Of a stretch of 64,000 nucleotides of DNA, positions 17,346 to 25,335 are shown one piece after another. Position 1 is the first letter of the stretch; each line of letters begins with the position of its first letter. The notes under the pieces were generated by a model. The model was not told the DNA's origin and did no database searches. It saw nothing but the letters and a program-made list of their open reading frames with translations. Source of the DNA: Pseudomonadota bacterium (GTDB lineage: Bacteria > Pseudomonadota > Gammaproteobacteria > Steroidobacterales > JBCBZW01); assembly GCA_039193195.1 (NCBI GenBank), contig JBCCWS010000002.1:124001-188000 (forward strand), given 5' to 3'. The translations under genes were made by a program, and so were the position numbers.

Positions 17346-18663
17346 AGGCTAGGAACTCACGCTCCCAATCGACGAAGTGTTGGCCCGTGCCTGGACCGGA
17401 GAAACCCGTGTGTATGCGACGCACCTCACCCGCGCGATCGACGAAGATCGTGGTGGGGAAGGCGAGCACCCGGTTCAGCATCGGCAGCGTCTGCGCAGCT
17501 TTGGTCTTATCTGAAATTCCCGCGACGAGGGTGGTGTACTCGATGTCGAACTTCTCGCGGAAGCGCTTCACCTGGGCCGCCGCCGTGTCGAAGTCTTCGA
17601 AGTGCTCGTACATCAAACACACTACCTCGACCCCAAGCTCGCGGTTACGCCGGTAGTACTCAGCCAAATAGCCGGCCTCGTCATGGCAGTTCGGGCACCA
17701 ACTCCCCGCCAAGGTCACCAGCACCACCTTGTCCGCGAAGCGCGGGTCATCCAGGGAGACCGGCTGACCGTCTTGGTCCGGGAACTCGAAGGCGAAGCTG
17801 TCGTAGCCCGCCTTCAGAAAGGTGAGTGTTTGGGGGTCGGGCAGGGCTGCCTTCTCATCGCGCCGTGCGCGCCAGCGCTCATGCCAGCGGGTACCGGACC
17901 AAAAGTCGCCAACCAGCGTGCCGTCCTCCTGCATGCGGGCACGAAAGAGAAACGCATGGGCTCCGTCGAAGGTGGAGAGCGCCATGGTGTCGCCGTCGAC
18001 GTTGCCCGCCAGGTATCGGTAATCCCCCGTGGGCGTCAGGAAGGTGCCGGTGAGCTCACCACCCGCCTGTGAAAACTCGCCGACAGCGGGAGAGAGCTTG
18101 CCCTCATCGTCAGTGAAGGTCACGGCCCAACGCCCGTGCAGATCCACCCGCGAGGGGTTGGTCACGCGAAAGCGATGCACGGCACCAGGGTAGGCCTCGA
18201 AGGGCATCACCTGAGTCTCGCCGCCACGCTTGATGAGCGTTAGATCACCCACCAGAGAGCCGTCGTCGCGCAGGGCCGCGTCGATGCGGTTGTTGAAAGC
18301 CGGGAACTCGAACAGCAGCTCGCCCGCCTCCTGCACCACGCGGCCCACGGGCACCCGTTCCTCCCCGTTCTCCACCGTCGCCGTCAGACCTGTGGCCGAC
18401 TCGGCCAAGCGAAGGGTGAAGGGCAGCTCACCGCCTGGCAGCTGCACCGTCGCGCGCCAGGGCCCTAGCGCCGGTGGCAGCGCAGGAATGGCGGGGGCGG
18501 TGCTAGCCTGCGCAGCGTCTCCTTCTTCAGGCGGCGCACTGGCCGTGCCCTCTTCGGTGCACGAGGTGACCAGGCCACTGATCACCAGCGCACCGATGGC
18601 GAGCATAGCCTGGCGGGCGAGAACGACGCGGAACGGACGGACGCGGGTCAGAGGTGCACTCAT
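17299..18663 (-). CDS. TlpA-like thioredoxin-fold lipoprotein
   Basis: A 454-residue exported protein. Residues 1-35 are a signal with a lipobox (GLVTSC, Cys35). A Thr/Ala/Pro-rich linker leads to a beta-rich region (about 65-270, repeated G-x-L-x-G-D motifs) and then a thioredoxin-fold domain (about 290-445) with active site WCPNC at 322-326 and the cis-proline in AFPTTIFVDRAG. The WCPNC form and the position after a beta domain fit the TlpA/AhpC-TSA-like periplasmic thiol reductase group. Redox partner unknown. Its 3' end overlaps the convergent Nudix gene by 47 bases. Confidence 0.87.
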   Translation of the reverse strand: MSAPLTRVRPFRVVLARQAMLAIGALVISGLVTSCTEEGTASAPPEEGDAAQASTAPAIPALPPALGPWRATVQLPGGELPFTLRLAESATGLTATVENGEERVPVGRVVQEAGELLFEFPAFNNRIDAALRDDGSLVGDLTLIKRGGETQVMPFEAYPGAVHRFRVTNPSRVDLHGRWAVTFTDDEGKLSPAVGEFSQAGGELTGTFLTPTGDYRYLAGNVDGDTMALSTFDGAHAFLFRARMQEDGTLVGDFWSGTRWHERWRARRDEKAALPDPQTLTFLKAGYDSFAFEFPDQDGQPVSLDDPRFADKVVLVTLAGSWCPNCHDEAGYLAEYYRRNRELGVEVVCLMYEHFEDFDTAAAQVKRFREKFDIEYTTLVAGISDKTKAAQTLPMLNRVLAFPTTIFVDRAGEVRRIHTGFSGPGTGQHFVDWEREFLAFMSTLLSEAGSTASR

Positions 18664-18753
18664 GCTGGAAATACTCGGCCTTCGCTGATCGATGGATGAG
18701 AAACGGCTGGCGATAGTCTACCGACCGCCGGGCAGCGCGAAAATTCGCTCGTG

Positions 18754-20595
18754 TCAGCGATAGCCCTCGGCCTGGAGCAGGAACAGCTTCGCGTAGCGTC
18801 CGCCACGCGCGAGCAGATCGTCGTGGGTACCGCGTTCGACGATGCGCCCGTCATCGACCACCAGGATCTGCGAGGCGATCCGAACAGTGGAGAACCGGTG
18901 GGAGATCAGGATCACCATGCGCCCTTCCGAGAGGGTCTGGAAGTGCTCGAAGATGGAGGCCTCCGCCGCCGCGTCGATCGCAGCGGTGGGTTCGTCTAGA
19001 ACCAGGATATCCGCATCGCGTCGCATAAAGGCCCGGGACAAGGCGATCTTCTGCCACTGGCCTATCGACAGTTCGCGACCCCCTGGGAACCAGCGCCCGA
19101 GCTGAGTCGCATAGCCCTCGTCCATCTTGTTGACGAACACGTCGGCCTGCCCGCGAGACGCTGCGTCGCGCCACCCCTGCTCGTCATCGAAGCGATTGAC
19201 GTCACCCACCCCGATGTTCTCGCCCACGAGAAACTGATAGCGCACGAAGTCCTGAAAGATCACCCCGATCCTCTCCCGCAGGCGGTGAGGATCCCACTGG
19301 CGCAGATCTAGCCCATCGAGTTTGATGACCCCAGCGGATGGCTCGTAGAGACGCGTGAGCAGCTTGATCAGAGTGGTTTTGCCGGATCCATTCTCGCCGA
19401 CGAGGGCCAGACTCTCGCCCGTGCGAAGGTGAAAGCTCACATGCTCCAATGCCGGCGTGGTGCCGCCCGGATAAGTGAAGCTCACCTCTTCGAAGCGCAA
19501 ACCATCGCCGGGGCTCGGCCCCACAGTGGCTGTGCCCTCGAGGGCCGCGACCGGTTGCTCGAGATACTCGTAGAGGATGGAGAGGTAGAGGTTGTCCTCG
19601 TACATACCACCGATCGAGGAAAGGACGGCGGACACGGACGACTGACCCTGCTTGAACAGCAGCAGATACATGGTCATCTCACCCAGGCTGATGGCGCCGC
19701 GAACCGCGGCGAGGGCGGTCCAACCGTAGGCGCCGTAGAACGCACCGGTGCTGAGCAGCCCCAAGACGAAACCCCAGAAGTCACGGCGCACCGTGAGGGC
19801 TCGGTCGCGCTCGAATAGCTTATCGAAGATCCCACGGTATCGATCCAGCAGCTGCCGGCCGAGCTGGAACAGCTTGACCTCTTTGACGCTATCCTCCCGC
19901 GCCAGCACGGTCTCGAGATATATCTGTCTGCGCGTGTCGGGAGAGCGCCAGCGAAAGAGACGAAAGGCGTCGCCGGAGAACTTGGTCTCCGCCAGGAACG
20001 CGGGTACGCCAGCCACGGCGATGATCAACACCGCCCATGGCGAGAACTGCAGGAGGATCGCCGCGTAGGAGACCAGCGAGATGCCGTTCTGCACGACATC
20101 AAAGGTCTTATTAACTAATCCGAGAGGTCGCGTAGATGCCTCGCGCCGCGCGCGGGTCATCTTGTCGTAGAACTCCGAATCCTCGAAGTGGCTGAGCTGC
20201 AGGGTAAGCGCCTTCTCGAGGATCATCGTATTCACGCGGTGACCCAGCATCGCACGCAACAGGGATCGGCATACGTTGATACCGCGTTGAGTGGCTGCGA
20301 GCAGGGCGACAAGGAGCGCTTCGATGGCAACGTAGCGCAGGATGGCGTCGAGCGCGGTCTCGCCGGTCGCCTCGTGCACGGCCATCGCTGCCACCACTGC
20401 ATCCACGATTAGCTTGCCTACCCACGCGACTGCCGCAGGCAACACGCCGGCAACCAGTGTGAGCAAGGCAAAGGCGATGGTCAGGCGGCGGTTGGTCGAC
20501 CAGACTAGCTCCACTGCCCTACTGCTGTAGCGGAAGACGCTCAGGAACTGGCGTATGCCGCGGGCGGGTTCGACCAAAGGTCGCCTGCTACTCAC
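18754..20595 (-). CDS. ABC exporter, fused permease and ATPase
   Basis: A 613-residue half-transporter: six membrane helices in residues about 30-310, then a nucleotide-binding domain (about 360-613). Seen: Walker A GENGSGKTTL (Lys406), Q-loop VIFQDFVRYQ, signature ELSIGQWQK (variant of LSGGQ with Ile for the first Gly), Walker B ILVLDEPTAAID, and the H-loop LISHRFSTV. It would act as a homodimer. The SIGQWQ variant is common in peptide or natural-product exporters of the MsbA/SunT group. No peptidase domain or substrate gene is adjacent, so the substrate is unknown. Confidence 0.92.
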   Translation of the reverse strand: MSSRRPLVEPARGIRQFLSVFRYSSRAVELVWSTNRRLTIAFALLTLVAGVLPAAVAWVGKLIVDAVVAAMAVHEATGETALDAILRYVAIEALLVALLAATQRGINVCRSLLRAMLGHRVNTMILEKALTLQLSHFEDSEFYDKMTRARREASTRPLGLVNKTFDVVQNGISLVSYAAILLQFSPWAVLIIAVAGVPAFLAETKFSGDAFRLFRWRSPDTRRQIYLETVLAREDSVKEVKLFQLGRQLLDRYRGIFDKLFERDRALTVRRDFWGFVLGLLSTGAFYGAYGWTALAAVRGAISLGEMTMYLLLFKQGQSSVSAVLSSIGGMYEDNLYLSILYEYLEQPVAALEGTATVGPSPGDGLRFEEVSFTYPGGTTPALEHVSFHLRTGESLALVGENGSGKTTLIKLLTRLYEPSAGVIKLDGLDLRQWDPHRLRERIGVIFQDFVRYQFLVGENIGVGDVNRFDDEQGWRDAASRGQADVFVNKMDEGYATQLGRWFPGGRELSIGQWQKIALSRAFMRRDADILVLDEPTAAIDAAAEASIFEHFQTLSEGRMVILISHRFSTVRIASQILVVDDGRIVERGTHDDLLARGGRYAKLFLLQAEGYR

Positions 20596-20653
20596 TGAGC
20601 TTCGAAGACGTGCTGCGCGCTAAGGGAAGGGACATCGAGATGATCCGTAGGGT

Positions 20654-21010
20654 TCAGTCGCGCGCTGACTGCTCGCCGACCAGCATCGAGGCCATGGCGC
20701 TAGCAAGGCTCACGATTACCCACGCGAAGAACGCCGTCGCCAGGCCCTGGATCTCAAACCCTGGTACGAGACTGCTGGCGAGTAGCAGCATGGCAGCGTT
20801 GAGCACGAACAGAAACAAGCCGAGCGTAATGATCGTGAAGGGGAATGTCAGGAACGTCAGAATGGGCCTGATGAAGGCATTGACTAGGCCGAGTACCGCA
20901 GCACTGATGAGCAGCGTGGGTAGATCATCGATGATGACACGGTCTAGGAGCTCATCAGCGACCCACAGCGCGAACGCCGTAACAAGCAGCTGAATTAGCA
21001 TGCCTCGCAT
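20654..21010 (-). CDS. YvlD/phage-holin-4 family membrane protein
   Basis: A 118-residue protein with four membrane helices and the family pattern LISAAVLGLVNAFIRPILTFLTFPFTIITLGLFLFVLNAAMLLLASSLVPGF. Databases call this family phage holin 4, but in bacteria it is chromosomal (Bacillus YvlD) with no proven lytic role, and no phage genes are present here. Start ATG at 21010; alternatives at 21001 (MLIQ). It stands between the ABC exporter and the terminator of the GntR-ABC operon. Confidence 0.87.
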   Translation of the reverse strand: MRGMLIQLLVTAFALWVADELLDRVIIDDLPTLLISAAVLGLVNAFIRPILTFLTFPFTIITLGLFLFVLNAAMLLLASSLVPGFEIQGLATAFFAWVIVSLASAMASMLVGEQSARD

Positions 21011-21075
21011 GCAACGCCCTCCTGCCGCGTCGGGTGACCAGAAGGGCTGATTATCGCAGGCGAGTGATCAAGCGC

Positions 21076-21108
21076 AAAATGCCTGGCGCCGGAACACCGG
21101 CGCCAGGC
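21076..21108 (-). terminator. Intrinsic terminator of the GntR-ABC operon
   Basis: A perfect 12-bp inverted repeat, GCCTGGCGCCGG (21081-21092) and CCGGCGCCAGGC (21097-21108), with a 4-base loop. Read on the minus strand it follows the permease stop by 9 bases and is followed by ATTTTG, so it ends the operon before the YvlD-like gene. Confidence 0.85.
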
Positions 21109-21117
21109 GGCAGTCCC

Positions 21118-22065
21118 TCAAACGTCGTGGTAACGGCGTAGGCGAATCGCGCCAAGGGTGAAGATCGCGGCGATGACCAAGCCAATCCAAAGACCTGGCG
21201 CTGTGAGCAGGGCGATCGGATCAGGAACCGAGAGCAGGGATAGAGGGCCTTCCATGTCCCCGAACTCGTCGAACACGTCGGCGAAGTCGTCGCCATTGAA
21301 GCGCACCTCATCGTCTTCGGTGTTCAGCGCGTAGTAACCGAAGTCCCGCACATGACCGCCGATCCAATCGACCAAGTTCTGGGTACGGAACAGCAACCAT
21401 TCGAGGTACATGAGCGCCGCCGGTACCCCGAGCGCCCACAGGAACGGCGCGTTGCGTGCCGCCGACGAGACGAGCAGCAACCATGCCGCAAAGGGAGCGA
21501 ACCAAAGGGCCTGCGCCAGCACCACGTAGAGCAGGAACAGAGGTCCTGAAATCCAGGGCGCAGGCAGCCAGAGCAGGGTGATCGGGTTCTCCCCCAGTGC
21601 GATCAAGCCTACCGATAGCACCAGGCCGTTCAAGGCGTAGGCGATGATCACCGCCACCAGCTCCACCAAGCCTACGGCGACTAACCCGGTCAGCAGTTTG
21701 GCTAAGACAGACTGCGTGTCCGACACAGGCAGGGACCGCCAGAACAGCACGCTACGATCCTTGCGTTCGCCGTACAGGCTGTCTAGCAGGTAGAAGCCCG
21801 CCACTGCACTCATCAACAGATTGAAGGGCAAGGCGAAGGGGATGAGCGTGAGCGCGAGCAGGCTGCGCAGCATGATGTGCACGCGCTCGGGATCCGCTGA
21901 GCGCAGCTCACGCAGGGCTTCGTTTACCTCGCTACCGACGCTCAAGCCCTTGGCTACCGCGAACAGCGATGCGGCCAGGATGATCAGCGTGAGGATCCCG
22001 GGGGCGAAGAAGATCGAGCGATGCTCGAGCAGCTCGCGCCGGACTAGGGTAAGGGCGGTATTCAT
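21118..22065 (-). CDS. ABC-2 type permease subunit
   Basis: A 315-residue membrane protein with about six helices: an N-terminal one after LTLVRRELLEHRSIFFAPGI, a cluster between residues 70 and 200, and a last one near the C-terminus. The large loop with FYLLDSLYGERKDRSVLFWRSLPVSDTQSVLAK is typical of ABC-2 permeases found with YtrA-type regulators. It pairs with the ATPase gene upstream (ATGA overlap). Residues about 235-275 form an acidic loop outside the helices. Confidence 0.88.
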   Translation of the reverse strand: MNTALTLVRRELLEHRSIFFAPGILTLIILAASLFAVAKGLSVGSEVNEALRELRSADPERVHIMLRSLLALTLIPFALPFNLLMSAVAGFYLLDSLYGERKDRSVLFWRSLPVSDTQSVLAKLLTGLVAVGLVELVAVIIAYALNGLVLSVGLIALGENPITLLWLPAPWISGPLFLLYVVLAQALWFAPFAAWLLLVSSAARNAPFLWALGVPAALMYLEWLLFRTQNLVDWIGGHVRDFGYYALNTEDDEVRFNGDDFADVFDEFGDMEGPLSLLSVPDPIALLTAPGLWIGLVIAAIFTLGAIRLRRYHDV

Positions 22066-22931
22066 GCTGCCACCTTCGAGCTGGGCGCCATCTTGGCCAC
22101 AAACAGATCTGCTACGCTCGGACTGTGCACTTCCCCGAGCCCAGCCAGGGTGTCGCGCGATTGATCCTCGAACAGGAACACCTTCTTGCCGAACATGCTG
22201 CGCTCGTACACCGGACGCAGGGCCTGGGCTTTCTCCACCTGATCGGGGTGCACCAGCACCTCGAGGTAGCGATCGGCCATGTCCTCCATCGAGGAGTTCA
22301 GCACGAGCCGGCCACTGCGAATGAACATCAGATGCGTGAGGATGCGCTCGATCTCCTCCACCTGATGGGTGGTGACCAAAATGGTGCGCTTCTCATCGAA
22401 GTAGTCCGTGAGCAAGGTCTCGTAGAAGGCTTTGCGATAGAGCAAATCGAGGCCCAGGGTAGGCTCGTCGAGCACCAGCAGGCGCGCTTCGATCGCCATC
22501 ACGATGGCCAGGTGTAGCTGCACGGTCATACCCTTCGACAGCTCCTTGATGCGTGCCTTGGGGCGTACCTCCGTGCGTTCGAGGAAGTCAAGGGCGCGAG
22601 AGGCGTCAAAGCGCGGGTGCAGGCCAGGCATCATGGCGAGCAGATCTTGCACACGAAGCCAGCCCGGCAGAGTCGCGACGTCGGCGATGAAGCACACCTC
22701 TTGCATGAGCTGCGAGCGCTGCGTGTAGGGGTTGAGGCCGAGCACGCTCAGCTCGCCGTCGCAGGGCTGCAACCCCAAGATCGCCTTGAGGACGGTGGTC
22801 TTACCCGCGCCGTTGGGTCCGATGAGGCCAACGATCTGCCCCTCTTCGATATCGAAGTCCAAACCGTGCAGCACTTCCTGACGACCGAAACGCTTGCTCA
22901 GGCCGCGGGCGGTGATCAGGGGGGTGGTCAT
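22062..22931 (-). CDS. ABC transporter ATP-binding subunit
   Basis: A 289-residue ATPase: Walker A GPNGAGKTT near residue 38, Q-loop CFIAD, signature LSKGMTVQ near residue 129 (the LSKGM form common in YtrB/BcrA-type proteins), Walker B LLVLDEPTLGLD near residue 150, and H-loop VTTHQ near residue 185. The C-terminal 80 residues are the extra domain typical of drug-type exporter ATPases. Start overlaps the GntR stop and stop overlaps the permease start (ATGA both), so three subunits are translationally coupled. Confidence 0.93.
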   Translation of the reverse strand: MTTPLITARGLSKRFGRQEVLHGLDFDIEEGQIVGLIGPNGAGKTTVLKAILGLQPCDGELSVLGLNPYTQRSQLMQEVCFIADVATLPGWLRVQDLLAMMPGLHPRFDASRALDFLERTEVRPKARIKELSKGMTVQLHLAIVMAIEARLLVLDEPTLGLDLLYRKAFYETLLTDYFDEKRTILVTTHQVEEIERILTHLMFIRSGRLVLNSSMEDMADRYLEVLVHPDQVEKAQALRPVYERSMFGKKVFLFEDQSRDTLAGLGEVHSPSVADLFVAKMAPSSKVAA

Positions 22932-23377
22932 GGCGCGTCGTCTCCATCTTCCTTGGCGGGCTTGGGCTCGCCGGCGTCGTTGGCGGCGCCACCAGGGCTC
23001 AACGCTCCCTGATCCTGCGCCTCGTGCACGGGGGCAGCCAGCAACTCCTCTAGGGACAGCCCCAGGCGGCGGATGGTCATCGCCACGCCAGGCCAGGTCT
23101 CCTTGATGAACCGGTTGCGCTCATCGCTAAGCAGCAGCGCCTTGGCCCCGGACTTCACGTACATGCCACGTCCTCTCTTCTTCTCCACCAGATCCTCATC
23201 CACCAGCGCTTGGTAGCCCTTCATGACAGTGAGGGGATTGAGCTGGTACTCGGCGGCCACATGGCGCACCGACGGCAGCGCATCACCGTCGCCCACGACA
23301 TCCTCCAGGATCATCGCGACGACCCGGTCACGTAGCTGCCGATAGATCGGCTGCGTATCGTTCCATTTCGGTTCCAT
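22928..23377 (-). CDS. GntR family regulator, YtrA subfamily
   Basis: A 149-residue repressor-type protein: winged-helix domain at residues about 5-75 (QPIYRQLRDRVVAMILEDVVGDGDALPSVRHVAAEYQLNPLTVMKGYQALVDEDLVEKKRGRGMYV) and a short C-terminal helical tail instead of a full effector domain, as in YtrA-type regulators. The tail ends in an acidic, Gly/Pro-rich stretch. The ATG at 23377 begins the homology; the open frame upstream runs through the promoter. In Bacillus and others YtrA proteins repress the ABC genes they precede, in response to envelope-acting antibiotics. A palindrome at 23456-23473 is its likely operator. Confidence 0.9.
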   Translation of the reverse strand: MEPKWNDTQPIYRQLRDRVVAMILEDVVGDGDALPSVRHVAAEYQLNPLTVMKGYQALVDEDLVEKKRGRGMYVKSGAKALLLSDERNRFIKETWPGVAMTIRRLGLSLEELLAAPVHEAQDQGALSPGGAANDAGEPKPAKEDGDDAP

Positions 23378-23455
23378 CGTCAGTCTCTTACGTTGCGGCC
23401 TGGGGCGGCCTCCCGTTCCGTCAGGGGGTGAGCCCAACCGGCTTAGTGAACTAGT

Positions 23456-23473
23456 GTTGTACCCAACTATAAC
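23456..23473 (-). promoter_or_regulatory. Operator-like palindrome over the GntR-ABC promoter
   Basis: GTTGTA (23456-23461) and TATAAC (23468-23473) form an imperfect inverted repeat (5 of 6) around CCCAAC, 79 bases upstream of the GntR start. On the minus strand TATAGT (23471-23466) is a good -10 and TTGCGT, 16 bases further upstream, a weak -35. A repressor on the palindrome would block this promoter. The region is also the leader of the divergent EF-hand gene. Confidence 0.5.
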
Positions 23474-23591
23474 ACCTAGGCCGCTAGACGCAAGTCCCAG
23501 CCGCTCAAAGCGCGACCGAGATCGTGAAAACACGGGTAAACTGCGGGGCCCTCAACCCGAACCACTCGACCGAGCAGGAGCCCGGCAGACC

Positions 23592-23831
23592 ATGCGACCG
23601 ATTCCGGAAGACGAGCTGAAAACCATCCGCGACAACTTCGAATTCACCGACACGGACGGCGACGGCACCGTCGATTTTTCCGAGTTTTCTAAGCTATTAC
23701 AGGTGCTTAGCCCGGAGTCATCCGTGCAGCAGGCAGCCGAGGCGTTCTCCATGATCGATACCAACAGCGATGGCTGTATCGACTACGAGGAATTCATCAC
23801 CTGGTGGAAGCAGGTGTGGTGGGAGTACTAA
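23592..23831 (+). CDS. Two-EF-hand calcium-binding protein
   Basis: A 79-residue soluble protein made of two EF-hands. Loop 1 is D20-T-D-G-D-G-T-V-D-F-S-E31 and loop 2 is D56-T-N-S-D-G-C-I-D-Y-E-E67; both keep all calcium ligands including the bidentate Glu at position 12. The linker helix is hydrophobic (FSKLLQVL) and the C-terminus is aromatic (WWKQVWWEY). There is no signal peptide, so it is a cytoplasmic calmodulin-like protein. The start ATG 23592 follows AGGAG at 23576-23580. Divergent from the GntR operon and convergent with the sulfoquinovose synthase gene. Confidence 0.9.
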   Translation: MRPIPEDELKTIRDNFEFTDTDGDGTVDFSEFSKLLQVLSPESSVQQAAEAFSMIDTNSDGCIDYEEFITWWKQVWWEY

Positions 23832-23907
23832 GCGCCCCGCTCGCGCTCGCTTGAGAGACGGGCAGGCGCAGGCGGGGATCACTCTAGCCCTGCCAGCGCG
23901 CCAAAGA

Positions 23908-25131
23908 TTAGCGTGCAGCCGCCTGGGCCGGCGGAGCCTTATCGCTCGCGCAGGCATCCCCCTCTTCCTGCCGTACCCACGTAGAGGTACAGGGGATCTT
24001 CGAACGGTCGCAACGGTCCGCGTACTTGGACGCTACATCGCGCACCTCGTCCATCAAGCCCTCGTCCAGCGTGGTGGGCTTGAGGCCGCGGTCCAGGAAG
24101 CAGTCGTTGGCCACCCGCAGGTCGTTCTCCGGCTTCTCTTTGCGTGGATTCGGCAGGTAGTCGACGTCGACCCCTGTGAGCGATGAGATCTTCTCCGCCA
24201 GGTCCCGCACCCGGTGGGTCTCGGTCATCTGGTTGAAGATCTGCACCCGGTCGCCCTTCGCCGGTGGGTTCTCCAGGGCGATTTCGATACAGCGCACGGT
24301 GTCTCGGATGTGAATGAAGGCGCGGGTTTGCCCGCCCGTGCCGTGCACGGTCAGGGGGTAGCCGATCGCCGCCTGCATCAGGAAGCGGTTCAGCACCGTG
24401 CCGTAGTCGCCGTCGTAGTCGAAGCGGTTGATCAGGCGTTCGTCGCGGCTGGTCTGCTCCGTCTGCGTGCCCCACACGATACCCTGGTGCAGGTCGGTGA
24501 TGCGCACGCCGTCGTTGCGCGCGTAGTACCAGAAGAACAGCTGATCCTGGGTCTTGGTTAGGTGGTAGATGCTGCCCGGCTGCGGCGGGTAGAGGATCTC
24601 CTGGGAGACCAGCTCTCCGTTCTCCGCCTGCACCTGCACCTCGAGGTAACCCTCGGGGATCACCATGCCGGTGGTGCTGTAGCCGTAGACGCCCATGGTG
24701 CCGAGATGCACCAAGTGGATGTCCTGCTGGGCTTCGACGATGGCGCACAGCACATTGTGGGTAGCGTTCAGGTTGTTGCTCACCGTGTAGCGCTTTTGCA
24801 CCTCGCCCTTCATGGAGTAGGGCGCCGCGCGCTGCTCGGCGAAATGCACGATCGCCTCCGGCTGGAACTCCTCGATCAGGTTCCGCAGGCGTTGGAAATT
24901 GTGCGCGATGTCGATGTTGGCGAACTGGATCTCGCGCCCCGTGAGCTCGCGCCAGGTATCGATGCGCTTGCCGATCGGCTGGATCGGCGTGAGCGACTGC
25001 ACCTCGAGCTCATTGTCGATGTTGCGCCGGGAGAGGTTGTCGACGATGCAGACCTCGTGCCCCTGGTCGGACAGATACAAGGCCGTCGGCCAGCCACAAA
25101 AGCCATCCCCACCCAGAACGATTACTCTCAT
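23908..25131 (-). CDS. sqdB: UDP-sulfoquinovose synthase-like SDR enzyme
   Basis: A 407-residue extended short-chain dehydrogenase. Residues 1-30 (MRVIVLGGDGFCGWPTALYL) bind NAD. The active-site elements match plant SQD1: LGTMGVYG with Thr145, and YHLTK with Tyr189, His190 and Lys193; SQD1's unusual His next to the catalytic Tyr is kept. HFAEQRAAPYSM, QGIVWGTQT, GTVLNRFLMQAAIGYPLTVHGTGGQTR and FNQMTE are also shared. The reaction would be UDP-glucose plus sulfite to UDP-sulfoquinovose. No glycosyltransferase (sqdX/sqdD) is adjacent. A C-terminal tail of about 25 residues (EEGDACASDKAPPAQ) lies beyond the family's end. Confidence 0.85.
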   Translation of the reverse strand: MRVIVLGGDGFCGWPTALYLSDQGHEVCIVDNLSRRNIDNELEVQSLTPIQPIGKRIDTWRELTGREIQFANIDIAHNFQRLRNLIEEFQPEAIVHFAEQRAAPYSMKGEVQKRYTVSNNLNATHNVLCAIVEAQQDIHLVHLGTMGVYGYSTTGMVIPEGYLEVQVQAENGELVSQEILYPPQPGSIYHLTKTQDQLFFWYYARNDGVRITDLHQGIVWGTQTEQTSRDERLINRFDYDGDYGTVLNRFLMQAAIGYPLTVHGTGGQTRAFIHIRDTVRCIEIALENPPAKGDRVQIFNQMTETHRVRDLAEKISSLTGVDVDYLPNPRKEKPENDLRVANDCFLDRGLKPTTLDEGLMDEVRDVASKYADRCDRSKIPCTSTWVRQEEGDACASDKAPPAQAAAR

Positions 25132-25335
25132 GCGAACGCCCCATTAGTCTTTTGTGCTCGACGTCGTCCAAGCCCCCGGCGACGCGACCCTCGCGACCCT
25201 CCCGCGTCCCGCCACCTCAACGGATGACGCCCCAAAACGCAGGGTTAGGAGTCGCGAATATTAGAAAGGCGGCAGTATAGTCCAACGCAGACAAGGTCAT
25301 GCACCCATCGACCACGACACCAGGCAGGCGCCGAG

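Noticed and set aside
20654-21010. Prophage signal from the phage-holin-like gene
   Set aside because: The family is widespread in chromosomes (YvlD) and no capsid, integrase, endolysin or attachment repeat is near.
24562-25227. A 221-codon plus-strand frame opposite the sulfoquinovose synthase
   Set aside because: Mirror of the SDR gene, Val/Leu/His-rich, no motif or ribosome binding site.
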